A DNA stretch of 64,000 nucleotides from the NCBI GenBank assembly GCA_029863645.1, contig JAOTVA010000001.1:37705-101704 (forward strand), written 5' to 3'. Shown here in pieces: positions 7,166-16,197 of the stretch (position 1 is the stretch's first letter; every line of letters begins with the position of its first letter). A model generated the notes under the pieces. That model saw only the letters and a list, made by a program, of their open reading frames with translations, was not told where the DNA came from and did not search any database. Position numbers and translations under genes: made by a program. Source of the stretch: Gemmatimonadota bacterium (GTDB taxonomy: Bacteria > Gemmatimonadota > Gemmatimonadetes > Longimicrobiales > Gaopeijiaceae).

Positions 7166-8512
7166 ATGAGACCCCATTTCGTCCCCAGGGCACTCTCAAC
7201 GGCGTTGTCGGCGTCGGCGTTGGTTCTCGCCGTGGGTGCGTTGAACGAGGTCGCCGCCCAAGACGCTCCGACCTTCAGCGCCGACGTGGCTCCGATCCTC
7301 TTCGAGAACTGCGTGCGTTGCCATCAACCCGACGGCATCGGACCCATGTCGCTCCTGTCGTACCAGGAGGCCCGTCGCTACGCGAGCCGGATCCGTCAGA
7401 AGGTCGAGAGCGGGGAGATGCCGCCCTGGCACTTGGACAAGACGGTCGGCATTCAAGCCTACAAGAACGACATCTCGCTTTCCGCCCGGCAGATCCAGAC
7501 GATCGTCCGTTGGGCGGACGCGGGCGCACCCGAGGGAGATCCCTCGGTCCTGCCGCCCGCACCGGACATCCCCGACGGCCGTGACTTCGTACTCACGGGC
7601 GAGCTGGGGCCACCCGACTTCGTCATCCAGTCCACGCCCTATACGGTGCAGGCCAACGCCCAAGACCAATGGTGGAGCCCGAACGTCTCGTTCGAAGGCG
7701 TCATCGACCAGCCCCGCTACGTCCGTGCGACCGAGATGAAGGGCAGCTACCCGAACGGAGCGAAGGTCCTTCATCACGGACACGTAACGCTGTCGATGGT
7801 GGATGAGCAGGGCCGCCGCAGCTCCCGGCCGCTCGGCCGCCAGGGCGTCGGCAAGGGCGGAGATCTATTCCCGGAGAATACGGGGATGCTCATCCAGCCG
7901 GAGGGTCAGGTGAACTGGAACCTGCACTACTTCCCCATCGCCGAAGTCGTCGAGGACGAGCAGGCCATCGCGGGCGTCTGGCTCTACCCAGAGGGCTACG
8001 TGCCGGAATACGAGACCATCGGCGAGCAGCGGTTCACGGCTGACATGGGCGGCGACATGCCCTGGGCCGGCGACATCGTCCTGCCACCCCATTCGGTGAA
8101 GGTGCAGCAAGGCGTGCACGTCATGGACCGCCCGGTCATGGTGAGCAGCTTCCGTCCCCACATGCACATGAGAGGCCGCGAGCAGTCAGTCGAGGCGATC
8201 TATCCCGACGGTCGCCGCGAGATGCTGGGGAAGGTCGACAACTACAGTCACTTCTGGCAGATATCCTACGCTTTTGAAGATCAGGTCGCGCCTCTCCTGC
8301 CGAAGGGCACCGTCTTGCTGATCACCACGGTGTGGGACAACACCGCCGCCAACCCCATCAACCCGGATCCGAGGCAGTGGGTCGTGTTCGGCCAGAGGGG
8401 CGTGGACGAGATGTCTCACGTGTGGTTGGGCATGACCTATCTGACCGACGAGCAGTTCGAGCGTCTCTCGGCCGAACGTACACGTATGGCTGCCGCGGAG
8501 GACGGAGGCTGA
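7166..8512 (+). CDS. Cytochrome c / copper type II monooxygenase-like periplasmic protein
   Basis: This 448-residue protein has an N-terminal signal peptide (about 1-31, ending VAAQ), then a single c-type haem site CVRCH at 49-53 in a cytochrome domain (FSADVAPILFENCVRCH). The C-terminal two-thirds resembles the two-domain fold of copper type II ascorbate-dependent monooxygenases: a HHGHVT histidine cluster near 203 and PHMHMRG near 332, plausible copper ligands. The known relatives (PHM/DBH type) hydroxylate C-H bonds; the haem domain could supply the electrons that ascorbate supplies in animals. The substrate is not evident. The next gene overlaps its 3' end. Activity is inferred from motifs only. 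Confidence 0.8.
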   Translation: MRPHFVPRALSTALSASALVLAVGALNEVAAQDAPTFSADVAPILFENCVRCHQPDGIGPMSLLSYQEARRYASRIRQKVESGEMPPWHLDKTVGIQAYKNDISLSARQIQTIVRWADAGAPEGDPSVLPPAPDIPDGRDFVLTGELGPPDFVIQSTPYTVQANAQDQWWSPNVSFEGVIDQPRYVRATEMKGSYPNGAKVLHHGHVTLSMVDEQGRRSSRPLGRQGVGKGGDLFPENTGMLIQPEGQVNWNLHYFPIAEVVEDEQAIAGVWLYPEGYVPEYETIGEQRFTADMGGDMPWAGDIVLPPHSVKVQQGVHVMDRPVMVSSFRPHMHMRGREQSVEAIYPDGRREMLGKVDNYSHFWQISYAFEDQVAPLLPKGTVLLITTVWDNTAANPINPDPRQWVVFGQRGVDEMSHVWLGMTYLTDEQFERLSAERTRMAAAEDGG

Positions 8513-9375
8513 TTCGCACCGGCATCGTTGCTGCCGCGGCCCTGGCCGCGCTGGCCGCTGCGGATCCATCGATCGTCGCAGGGCAGGCCGTCCGAAGCAG
8601 CAGCCCGTTGAACGAGGCCGCGCTACGCCCGCGGGGCCAGAACGTGATTCCCGTCTACGACGGTTGGTTCGAGAACGCGGACGGCAGCTACACGTTCTGC
8701 TTCGGCTACTTCAACATGAATACCGAGGAAGCGCTCGACGTCCCGCTCGGACCCGGCAACCGGGTCGAGCCGGCCCGCTTCGATGGACGACAGCCGACCC
8801 ACTTCGATCCCGTTCCTGATCCGGGGCTCACCTCGAAGTACCGACACCACTGGTGCGTCTTCACCGTGGAGGTGCCCGCAGACTTCGGGATGGCTGATGT
8901 GGTGTGGACCTTAGCCACGCAGGACGACACGCTGTCCGTGCCGGCCTCCCTCATTCCCGCCTATATCCTCGACGAGGTCGAGTCCCCGGCCCGTTTCGCG
9001 GTGGCACCCTTCCTGAGGCTCGAGGAGGACGGTGCACGTATCCAAGGGCGGAGAGGATTACGTTCGGGTCCCCGTAGCGTGAGGGTCAATGAGCCGCTCC
9101 AGGTGCGCGCTTGGATCGAGCATGGCGAGCCGGGCACCTGGCTCGGATGGACGAAGCATCAGGGTCCCGGCTCGGTAACGTTCACGTCGGAGGAGATCCG
9201 CGTCGACGCCCCCACGGGGGTCGCCACGACGTCGGTAACGTTCGACCGCGCGGGTAGGTACGTCCTACGCGTTCAGGCCATAAACGACATCGAGAACACC
9301 CGCAATCCTACGTACGGCTTCGAGTTCCACTGCTGCTGGACGAACGGGTACGTCGTCGTGGACGTGGTGGACTGA
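8509..9375 (+). CDS. Exported protein of unknown function, partner of the cytochrome protein
   Basis: The frame is clearly coding to 9375 and begins with a signal-peptide-like segment (IVAAAALAALAAADPSIVAG). The mature part is rich in beta strands, with the motifs PVYDGWFENADGSYTFCFGY and GYFNMNTEE near the start, and an Ig-like end (VTFDRAGRYVLRVQAINDI). A CC pair sits close to the C-terminus. The start is unresolved: no ATG, GTG or TTG lies near the signal sequence; a GGAGG at 8504-8508 is followed by CTG (8509) and ATT (8512) codons. I give 8509 as the earliest sensible limit. It overlaps the cytochrome stop by four bases and is probably translated with it. I do not recognise a named family. 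Confidence 0.7.
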   Translation: MIRTGIVAAAALAALAAADPSIVAGQAVRSSSPLNEAALRPRGQNVIPVYDGWFENADGSYTFCFGYFNMNTEEALDVPLGPGNRVEPARFDGRQPTHFDPVPDPGLTSKYRHHWCVFTVEVPADFGMADVVWTLATQDDTLSVPASLIPAYILDEVESPARFAVAPFLRLEEDGARIQGRRGLRSGPRSVRVNEPLQVRAWIEHGEPGTWLGWTKHQGPGSVTFTSEEIRVDAPTGVATTSVTFDRAGRYVLRVQAINDIENTRNPTYGFEFHCCWTNGYVVVDVVD

Positions 9376-9382
9376 CGCCTGA

Positions 9383-11548
9383 TCAGTTCGCCAGCGGATC
9401 GGGCCTCAGCTGGAACTTGATCACCTTGCTCGTGGTCCCCTCGCCTCCCTCCATGTGGAAGGGTGCTCGCGTGCTCACGGTCGTCCACACGCCCCTGCCC
9501 TTCCAGCCCGCATCGGGGTCGTCGATCCGTCCGTCCATCCACTTGGTGTAAAAGCCGAGCGGGTACGGCACGCGTAGGACGACCCATTGGCCGTCGTTCC
9601 AGACGAGCAGGCCTTCCGAAGCGTTGCCCGTGTTGATCGGCACGTTCTCGCCCAGGCCGAGGGCGCCCCACCAATCCACCCAGGTGTAATAGCTCGCCTC
9701 GGCGCTGCCGGGAGTATCGACGCCTCCGATCTGTGGAAGCGGCTCCGTGTGGAAGGTCCACCCTTCCGGGCAGTGCTGGCCGGTCGCGTCAGGCCCGTTC
9801 AACGGCCCTCTGCACTGGCTTCTGTCGAACCGGCCCAGATGTCCACTGGCCAGCGCCACCCACGCGACGCCGTTGCGGTCCACGTCCATCCCACGTGGGG
9901 AGAAGCCTTCTACCGGATCTCCGTCGGGCCCCAAGGGAAGCTCGTAGTACTCCGCGAGCGCGGTCTCTTCGGGCCGATCGCCCGGATCTAAACGGACAAC
10001 CGCACCTGGATATCCCAGGGATGACGCCCACACCGATCCGTCCGGAGCTGGCGCGACCGCGTAGAAGCCTGCGTTGATTCGCCGGTCCATCGCGGGGTTC
10101 GCCGGATCACGCGGCTCGACGTACGCGTCTCGGATCCCGTTTCCGTTCGTGTCCAGAATCAACGGCGTCCACCCCTGTGACGCCTCCTCGTCTCCGGTCT
10201 CCAGGTACATGCGCGTATTCAGCCAGCCGACCGCCTGTCCGCCGCCGCTCGTCCAAAGCGTGTTGTCCTCGTCCATCGCGAACATGAGGTGGTGCGTGCC
10301 GAAGCAGGTGCTGATGTGCTTGTACTCCTGCGTTCGCGGGTCGTATACGCCCAGGTGTCGGCCCGCAGCTTCGAGCGGAAATAGTCTGGCCGAAGGGTGA
10401 CTCGAGCCCTCGCGGCAGAAGGCGGGATTTTCGCGATCACGCACGCGCGCGGTCAGCCAGACGCGACCTTCGCCGTCCAGCATGGGGTTGTGGACGTTCG
10501 CCTTGCTGTCCCAGATCGGCTCGTCTCCGAAGTACGGGGACGGTGCGGCCATGGCCTGCTCCGAGGCCGGGGAAATCGAAGGGTCCCGCACGGTGAGCGG
10601 GATCTGCGAGGCAGTGTTCGTGCGGGGGTCGAGGACCGGGGTGTAGTCGGCGCTGAGCTCCAGGGCGCCGTAGACGGGACCGTACGCGTTGACGGTGGGG
10701 TCCCGGCGGTCCGTGGACACTACGTCGTGCAAATAGGCAGTGGGGTCCGCCCAGTCCCAAACAGTGATCACGACGTTGCGTTCGATCCCCTGCGGACGCG
10801 GCGGAGCTGGGGGAACCGCCCCGGCTTCGATTCGGTCGGTCCAGCTGGCGAACATCTCGAGGGCCCGTCGGGTGCCCAGCTGACCGATGCCGTTCATCAT
10901 CTGCGTGCCGGCCTGACCGGAGAGCACCCGTCGCTCCCAGGCCTCGACGGAGGATTCGAGGTGGCCGATCGCGTCGGGGATCTGGCGCGTACCTAGCGTC
11001 CCGAGTTGGTGGCACGCCGTGCAGGTGCCGGACTTCATACGGCGAAGCCAGTCGGCCTGCGTGGGAACGTCCGGTGAGATGCCGTTGCCCAAGGCTCCCG
11101 TGCCTGGAAACTCGTCCGCCTCTGGAACCTCGATCAGCGACAGCCAGTAGCCCGCGGGATAGTAGTGCGCCGCAGCGACGGCGTCGGGCGCCGGCACGGC
11201 GGTCAGGTCCACGGTGCTCCCCGGACCGGCGTCGGTCTTCGGTGAGTCCACCAGCCCATACCCACGCACCCACACGCTGTACCGCGCGTCCGGGAGATCC
11301 GGCAGCAGATATCGGCCGTCGTCGTCCGTCACGACGATGCGCGCGAACGCGGTCGGCAAATCGTCTGTTTCGGCGATGACCCAGACGCCCGCTTCGGGAC
11401 CGGCCGGGCCGTTCACGACGCCGGAGATGTCGGCGCCGCTTGCGGTAGACTCGGTCCCCGAGCAGGCGACGGTCCACGCGCTCAGGAGCACCACGGCGGC
11501 GGTTACACCGCGAAACCTCGGGGGCGTACTCGGGCGCATGGACCTCAT
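9383..11548 (-). CDS. Large c-haem lipoprotein with carboxypeptidase-regulatory-like domain
   Basis: The 721-residue protein begins with a lipoprotein signal peptide (lipobox TVAC, Cys29). Residues about 36-105 form an Ig-like carboxypeptidase-regulatory domain (SGVVNGPAGPEAGVWVIAET...). A single haem-binding CTACH follows near residue 175. The rest reads as a beta-propeller with repeated blades (VYDPRTQEYKHISTCFGTHH, DNTLWTSGGGQAVGWLN, GVAWVALASGHLGRFDR), similar in style to virginiamycin-B-lyase-like sensors. The ATG at 11548 has GGAG six bases upstream. It converges on the cytochrome pair with a seven-base gap. Likely located on the periplasmic or outer face; a redox or electron-transfer role is inferred from the haem motif. 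Confidence 0.78.
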   Translation of the reverse strand: MRSMRPSTPPRFRGVTAAVVLLSAWTVACSGTESTASGADISGVVNGPAGPEAGVWVIAETDDLPTAFARIVVTDDDGRYLLPDLPDARYSVWVRGYGLVDSPKTDAGPGSTVDLTAVPAPDAVAAAHYYPAGYWLSLIEVPEADEFPGTGALGNGISPDVPTQADWLRRMKSGTCTACHQLGTLGTRQIPDAIGHLESSVEAWERRVLSGQAGTQMMNGIGQLGTRRALEMFASWTDRIEAGAVPPAPPRPQGIERNVVITVWDWADPTAYLHDVVSTDRRDPTVNAYGPVYGALELSADYTPVLDPRTNTASQIPLTVRDPSISPASEQAMAAPSPYFGDEPIWDSKANVHNPMLDGEGRVWLTARVRDRENPAFCREGSSHPSARLFPLEAAGRHLGVYDPRTQEYKHISTCFGTHHLMFAMDEDNTLWTSGGGQAVGWLNTRMYLETGDEEASQGWTPLILDTNGNGIRDAYVEPRDPANPAMDRRINAGFYAVAPAPDGSVWASSLGYPGAVVRLDPGDRPEETALAEYYELPLGPDGDPVEGFSPRGMDVDRNGVAWVALASGHLGRFDRSQCRGPLNGPDATGQHCPEGWTFHTEPLPQIGGVDTPGSAEASYYTWVDWWGALGLGENVPINTGNASEGLLVWNDGQWVVLRVPYPLGFYTKWMDGRIDDPDAGWKGRGVWTTVSTRAPFHMEGGEGTTSKVIKFQLRPDPLAN

Positions 11549-11710
11549 GGCTCGCTCCAGTCTGGGACCTTCCGACTCCTTCCTTCGAGCGTGAACATCC
11601 GACCGGGGAATTCCTGGGGCAAGGGACGGGCACCACCTGACACGGCACCCCGCTTGCGACATCATTAGGGTCTCGACACGCCCAGACCGCACGTCTCGAC
11701 AGGAGCCACC
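11549..11710. promoter_or_regulatory. Divergent promoter region of haem lipoprotein and aconitase
   Basis: These 162 bases separate two divergent genes and must hold both promoters. I found no strong sigma-70 hexamer pair at normal spacing on either strand; CATTAG near 11661-11667 is the most -10-like element for aconitase. AGGAG stands directly before the aconitase GTG. Confidence 0.3.
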
Positions 11711-14512
11711 GTGGCGGACCACAACCGCGACCCCTTCGGCGCCCGAACAACCGTCGACCTTCCCGAAGGAACGACGTCCTTTTACCGCCTCGCTCGGCTT
11801 GAGGAGGAAGGGGTGGTCGATGCGCTCGACCGGCTTCCCTTCTCCATCCGCATCTTGCTCGAGAATGCGCTGCGCCACGCAGGGGGTGCGTACGTCTCGC
11901 CCGACCACGTAAAGGCGGTCGCGCAGTGGAGCCCGACGAACTCGGGAGCCGACGTCCCCTTCATGCCGTCACGCGTCGTGCTGCAGGACTTCACGGGCGT
12001 GCCGGCCGTGGTCGACCTGGCCGCAATGAGGGACGGCTTGAAGGCCCTGGGAGGCGACCCGGCCCGCATCAATCCGGTCGTCCCAGCCGACCTGGTCATC
12101 GACCACTCCGTGCAGGTCGACTATTTCGGCTTCGAGGATGCGTTCCGGCTCAATGTCGAGAGGGAGTTCGAGCGGAACCGGGAGCGCTACGCCTTGCTGC
12201 GTTGGGCCGGGGAAGCGTTCAACAACTTTTCGGTCGTGCCGCCCGGGACGGGCATCGTGCACCAGGTGAATCTCGAGTACCTGGCCGCGGTCATCCATCG
12301 CCGTGAGCACGACGGCAGCTTCCTGGCATACCCGGACACACTAGTCGGCACCGACTCCCACACGACCATGATCAACGGGCTCGGCGTGGTCGGGTGGGGC
12401 GTCGGCGGGATCGAGGCGGAGGCGGTCGTCTTGGGCCAGCCTTACTACATGCTGCTTCCCGAGGTCGTGGGCATGAAGCTCCACGGCACGCTACCGGAAG
12501 GCGCCACCGCCACCGATCTGGTGCTACGCGTGACGGAGATGCTGCGGAAGCACGGCGTGGTCGGTCGTTTCGTCGAGTACTACGGCGCGGGCCTCAGTCA
12601 CCTCACGCTTCCAGACAAGGCGACGCTCGCCAACATGTCGCCTGAGTACGGTGCGACCATCGGCTTCTTCCCGGTCGACGCGCAGGCGCTGAAGTATCTG
12701 CGGGGCACGGGCCGGCCGGAGGCGATGGTGCAGCGCGTTGAACGCATCACCAAGGAGCTCGGGCTCTTCCGCACCGACGAGACCCCGGACCCAGAGTACA
12801 CATCCGTGCTCGAGCTGGACCTGAGCACGGTCGAGCCCAGCCTGGCCGGGCCGAAGCGGCCGCAGGACCGGATCCGCTTGGCGGACATGCGCAGACAGTG
12901 GGACAAGGATCTCCCCGGACTGGTCCCGGCGGGCTTCACCCTGCCGCCACCGGCTGTGGCAGCGGGCGAGGGGGAGCCTCGTACCGGCGAGAGCTGGGCC
13001 GGCGAAGGCGGAAGTGCAACCGTGAAGGTCTCCGCGCCGAGCCGTTGTGTGATCGTCGACTGTGATGGCGTGAAGGGCGAGATCGGTGACGGCACGGTCG
13101 TCATTGCCGCAATCACGAGCTGCACGAACACGTCGAATCCTTCGGTCATGGTCGCTGCCGGCCTCCTGGCCAGAAACGCGGTTGCGCGAGGTCTCCAGGT
13201 CAAACCGTGGGTGAAGACGTCCATGGCGCCGGGAAGTCAGGTCGTCACCGACTATCTCACCAAGGCCAATCTCCTCGCGCCGCTCGAAGAGTTGCACTTC
13301 AACGTGGTCGGGTACGGCTGCACGACGTGCATCGGCAATAGCGGTCCCCTCCCGGAGAACGTTCACAAGGCAGTCGAGGAGAACGGACTGGTCGTCGCCG
13401 CGGTGCTCTCGGGGAACCGCAACTTCGAAGCCCGCATCCACCCCCTCGTGCGTGGAAACTATCTCGCCTCGCCGCCGCTCGTTGTGGCCTACGCGCTCGC
13501 GGGCCGCGTAGACATCGATCTCTACAACGAGCCCTTGGGGCACGACCGGCTCGGAGCACCTGTGTTCCTCGCGGACCTGTGGCCGGCTCCGGCCGAGGTG
13601 CGCGACACCGTCGCTTCCGCGCTCGAGCCGGAGATGTTCACGACCCGGTACAAGGTCGTGGGCACGGGAGATGAGAACTGGCAGGCGCTGCCGATTCCCG
13701 CTGAGAGCAGCCTGTACGAATGGGCCGAGGATTCGACCTACGTGCGTCGGCCTCCCTTCTTCGAAGGGATGAGCATCGACGTGCCCGCGGGATCCGACGT
13801 CCATGGAGCGCGCGTGATGGCGCTCTTGGGGCAGTCGGTGACGACGGACCACATCTCACCGGCGGGCGCGATCCCCAAGGCCGAACCGGCGGCGCGCTAC
13901 CTGAAGGAGCACGGCGTCGAGGTGAAGGACTTCAACACCTTCGGCTCACGGCGAGGCAACCACGAAGTCATGATGCGCGGAACGTTCGGTAACGTGCGCA
14001 TCAAGAACCTACTCTTGGACGGCTCCGAAGGTGGGCACACGGTCTACTTCCCGACCGGTGAAGAAATGTCGATCTACGACGCGGCGATGCGCTACCAGGC
14101 CGATGGCACGCCGCTCATCGTGATCGCCGGAGGCGAATACGGGACAGGCAGCTCCAGAGACTGGGCCGCGAAAGGCACGATCCTCCTCGGTGTGCGAGCC
14201 GTCATCGCCGAGAGCTACGAGCGTATTCATCGCAGCAACCTGGTCGGCATGGGTGTGCTCCCGCTCGAGTTCCAGAAGGGAGACACCCCGAAGAGCTTGG
14301 GGCTGACGGGACGCGAGACCTTCGACATCGTCGGGGTCGAGGATGGATTGCAGCCCAGCTGCACCGTGAACGTGACTGCGACTGCCGAGGACGGCACCGA
14401 GACGCGCTTCGAGGCAAACGTGCGACTCGATTCGGACATCGACGTCGAGTACTACCTCAACGGGGGCATTCTCCAGACGGTGCTTCGCAAGATGGCCCTC
14501 GGGGAGATGTAA
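11711..14512 (+). CDS. acnA: Aconitate hydratase (AcnA type)
   Basis: The 933-residue enzyme interconverts citrate and isocitrate in the TCA cycle through a [4Fe-4S] cluster. Cluster ligands are visible as Cys471 ([13 protein letters not shown]), Cys537 and Cys540 ([12 protein letters not shown]). Other signatures are [19 protein letters not shown] near 220 and the C-terminal swivel domain with [11 protein letters not shown]. Length and domain order match AcnA/iron-regulatory-protein-type aconitases (about 890-930). The start GTG at 11711 is preceded by AGGAG. The linker around 395-440 is enriched in glycine and glutamate. It is monocistronic; a 7-bp hairpin (CTCCGAA/TTCGGAG, 14537-14557) just after it could help end transcription. 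Confidence 0.95.
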   Translation: MADHNRDPFGARTTVDLPEGTTSFYRLARLEEEGVVDALDRLPFSIRILLENALRHAGGAYVSPDHVKAVAQWSPTNSGADVPFMPSRVVLQDFTGVPAVVDLAAMRDGLKALGGDPARINPVVPADLVIDHSVQVDYFGFEDAFRLNVEREFERNRERYALLRWAGEAFNNFSVVPPGTGIVHQVNLEYLAAVIHRREHDGSFLAYPDTLVGTDSHTTMINGLGVVGWGVGGIEAEAVVLGQPYYMLLPEVVGMKLHGTLPEGATATDLVLRVTEMLRKHGVVGRFVEYYGAGLSHLTLPDKATLANMSPEYGATIGFFPVDAQALKYLRGTGRPEAMVQRVERITKELGLFRTDETPDPEYTSVLELDLSTVEPSLAGPKRPQDRIRLADMRRQWDKDLPGLVPAGFTLPPPAVAAGEGEPRTGESWAGEGGSATVKVSAPSRCVIVDCDGVKGEIGDGTVVIAAITSCTNTSNPSVMVAAGLLARNAVARGLQVKPWVKTSMAPGSQVVTDYLTKANLLAPLEELHFNVVGYGCTTCIGNSGPLPENVHKAVEENGLVVAAVLSGNRNFEARIHPLVRGNYLASPPLVVAYALAGRVDIDLYNEPLGHDRLGAPVFLADLWPAPAEVRDTVASALEPEMFTTRYKVVGTGDENWQALPIPAESSLYEWAEDSTYVRRPPFFEGMSIDVPAGSDVHGARVMALLGQSVTTDHISPAGAIPKAEPAARYLKEHGVEVKDFNTFGSRRGNHEVMMRGTFGNVRIKNLLLDGSEGGHTVYFPTGEEMSIYDAAMRYQADGTPLIVIAGGEYGTGSSRDWAAKGTILLGVRAVIAESYERIHRSNLVGMGVLPLEFQKGDTPKSLGLTGRETFDIVGVEDGLQPSCTVNVTATAEDGTETRFEANVRLDSDIDVEYYLNGGILQTVLRKMALGEM

Positions 14513-14530
14513 CTCGGAGCTGCCGACCTC

Positions 14531-15166
14531 CTACTCCTCCGAACCCTCCCTTCGGAGTGACACGGGGGGTCCGAGGACCTCGCGAAAGACGAAGGCTTGC
14601 CGGAGGGCGTGTCGACCCGCACGCAGCTGATGGCGTATGGCGAGCACGTCCGCGCTCGACCGTACTGCCAACGGGTCCATGCCGTCTTGTTCGGACCTCG
14701 CGCGGCTCGACGGGTCTGTCCCGTAGCCTGCGTGAGCCCTGTGTACTCGGTGAGTCTCCACGGGCCGCGCCGGTATCGACTCCACCTTCACCGGCGCTGG
14801 TGCCGGCCTCGTCGGGGCCGGCACCTTGCTCCGCGCCAGCCCTGCGATCTCCTCCCATATGTCAGTCGGGATCATCCCCTCTGAACCCTCTGCGTCGCTC
14901 TTGGCCTCTTCGAGCCACGACTCGTCATGCGACGGATCCGCGTCGTAGGTAGGCTGGGATTCGTAGGTGCGCTGGGACTCATACGTGCCTTGTGGCACAT
15001 GCGTCGCCTCGGTGTCGTACCTCGGCACTGCACGTTGCCTTTCCTTCCGCTTCGGCACCGTGGCCTCGGGCGCGCCCCCCTGCTGCTGCTTCTTCTTACG
15101 GCTTCGCGCGACCGAGTCGATGATCGAAAAGAAGATGATCACCGCGAAGAAGATGAGCTCTTCCAT
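14531..15166 (-). CDS. Small membrane-anchored protein of the FloA/NfeD cluster (211 aa)
   Basis: One N-terminal membrane helix (MEELIFFAVIIFFSIIDSVA) is followed directly by basic residues (RSRKKKQQQ), so the bulk is probably cytoplasmic. The middle is a disordered linker with imperfect repeats of TYESQ/TYDAD type (about residues 60-80), then proline-rich segments. The last 40 residues look conserved: LAIRHQLRAGRHALRQAFVF followed by REVLGPPVSLR, a short helical motif. It starts six bases after the floA stop. I do not recognise a named family; the context suggests an accessory component of the FloA membrane microdomain. I checked for a frameshift near the C-terminus and found none. Confidence 0.75.
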   Translation of the reverse strand: MEELIFFAVIIFFSIIDSVARSRKKKQQQGGAPEATVPKRKERQRAVPRYDTEATHVPQGTYESQRTYESQPTYDADPSHDESWLEEAKSDAEGSEGMIPTDIWEEIAGLARSKVPAPTRPAPAPVKVESIPARPVETHRVHRAHAGYGTDPSSRARSEQDGMDPLAVRSSADVLAIRHQLRAGRHALRQAFVFREVLGPPVSLRREGSEE

Positions 15167-15172
15167 GCTGCG

Positions 15173-16156
15173 CTACTCGAGCGGACCTGAAGTGGTCTCG
15201 TCCGGACCAGCGATCGCGGTACGCATCCCCGTGTCCGCCTCGATGTTCCGATAGCGCATGTAGTCCATGATGCCCATATGGCCCAGTCGGAACGCCTCTG
15301 CGATCGCGAGCGGCACCTGGGCCTCCGCCTTTACGACCTCGGCCTGCATCTCACCCACCAAGGCCTTCATTTCCTGCTCCTTCGCGACGGCCATGGCGCG
15401 CCGCTCCTCCGCCCGGGCCTGCGCCACCCGCTTGTCGGCCTCAGCCTGATCCGTTTGGAGCTCGGCCCCGATGTTCTTGCCCACGTCCACGTCCGCGATG
15501 TCGATCGAGAGGATCTCGAAAGCCGTGCCGGAGTCGAGACCCTTGCCGAGGACCGTCTTGGAAATGCCGTCTGGGTTCTCGAGCACGGCCTTGTGAGAGT
15601 CCGCAGACCCGATCGTCGACACGATGCCCTCACCTACCCGCGCAAGGATGGTCTCCTCCCCCGCACCACCGACCAGACGGTTGATGTTCGCGCGAACCGT
15701 CACGCGAGCGATGGCGATGAGCTGGATGCCGTCCTTGGCCATCGCAGCGACCTTCGGCGTGTTGATCACCTTGGGATTCACCGAGATCTGAACCGCCTCG
15801 AACACGTCGCGACCCGCCAGGTCGATCGCCGCGGCCTGGTTGAAGGCGAGCTCGATGCTTGCCTTGTCGGCGCTGATGAGCGCTCCCACGACCCGGTCGA
15901 CTCGGCCACCGGCCAGGTAATGCGCCTCGAGCTGGTTGATGTCCAGATCGAGTCCGGCCTTGGTGGCATTGATAAGCGGTCGCACGATGGCCGCGGGCGA
16001 GACCTTCCTCAGCCGCATGCCCACGAGCGTGCCGATGCCGACCTGCACCCCCGCCGACAATGCCTCGATCCAGAGGCGGACGGGAATCATGTACAGGACC
16101 GAGATGATGACGACGATCAATGCGATAGGTATGAACAGCGCGAGTGCTTCTTGCAT
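15173..16156 (-). CDS. floA: Flotillin-like protein FloA
   Basis: The 327-residue protein has one N-terminal membrane hairpin ([21 protein letters not shown]) followed by a SPFH-like domain and a long Ala/Glu/Lys-rich coiled coil (about 230-290, [20 protein letters not shown]). This matches the FloA/UPF0365 family, which forms membrane microdomains and affects fluidity and secretion. Typical length is about 330. It lies between nfeD (upstream, 41 bases) and a small membrane protein (downstream, 6 bases); FloA with a NfeD-type partner is a widespread gene pair. The C-terminus ends TSGPLE. Confidence 0.92.
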   Translation of the reverse strand: MQEALALFIPIALIVVIISVLYMIPVRLWIEALSAGVQVGIGTLVGMRLRKVSPAAIVRPLINATKAGLDLDINQLEAHYLAGGRVDRVVGALISADKASIELAFNQAAAIDLAGRDVFEAVQISVNPKVINTPKVAAMAKDGIQLIAIARVTVRANINRLVGGAGEETILARVGEGIVSTIGSADSHKAVLENPDGISKTVLGKGLDSGTAFEILSIDIADVDVGKNIGAELQTDQAEADKRVAQARAEERRAMAVAKEQEMKALVGEMQAEVVKAEAQVPLAIAEAFRLGHMGIMDYMRYRNIEADTGMRTAIAGPDETTSGPLE

Positions 16157-16197
16157 GCGTCAGGCCCCGAGCGGTTGGAAGTGTTGGACGGTTCGTG

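Noticed and set aside
9383..11908. Longer start (11908) for the haem lipoprotein
   Set aside because: It would overlap the aconitase start region; the ATG at 11548 has a ribosome site and is followed by a proper lipoprotein signal.
12524..13852. Open frame antisense to aconitase
   Set aside because: Aconitase fills the other strand with all catalytic cysteines; the antisense product has no family-like pattern.
14457..14858. Frameshift in the 3' part of the FloA-cluster membrane protein
   Set aside because: The main frame keeps a coherent helical C-terminus up to its stop, so no frameshift is needed.
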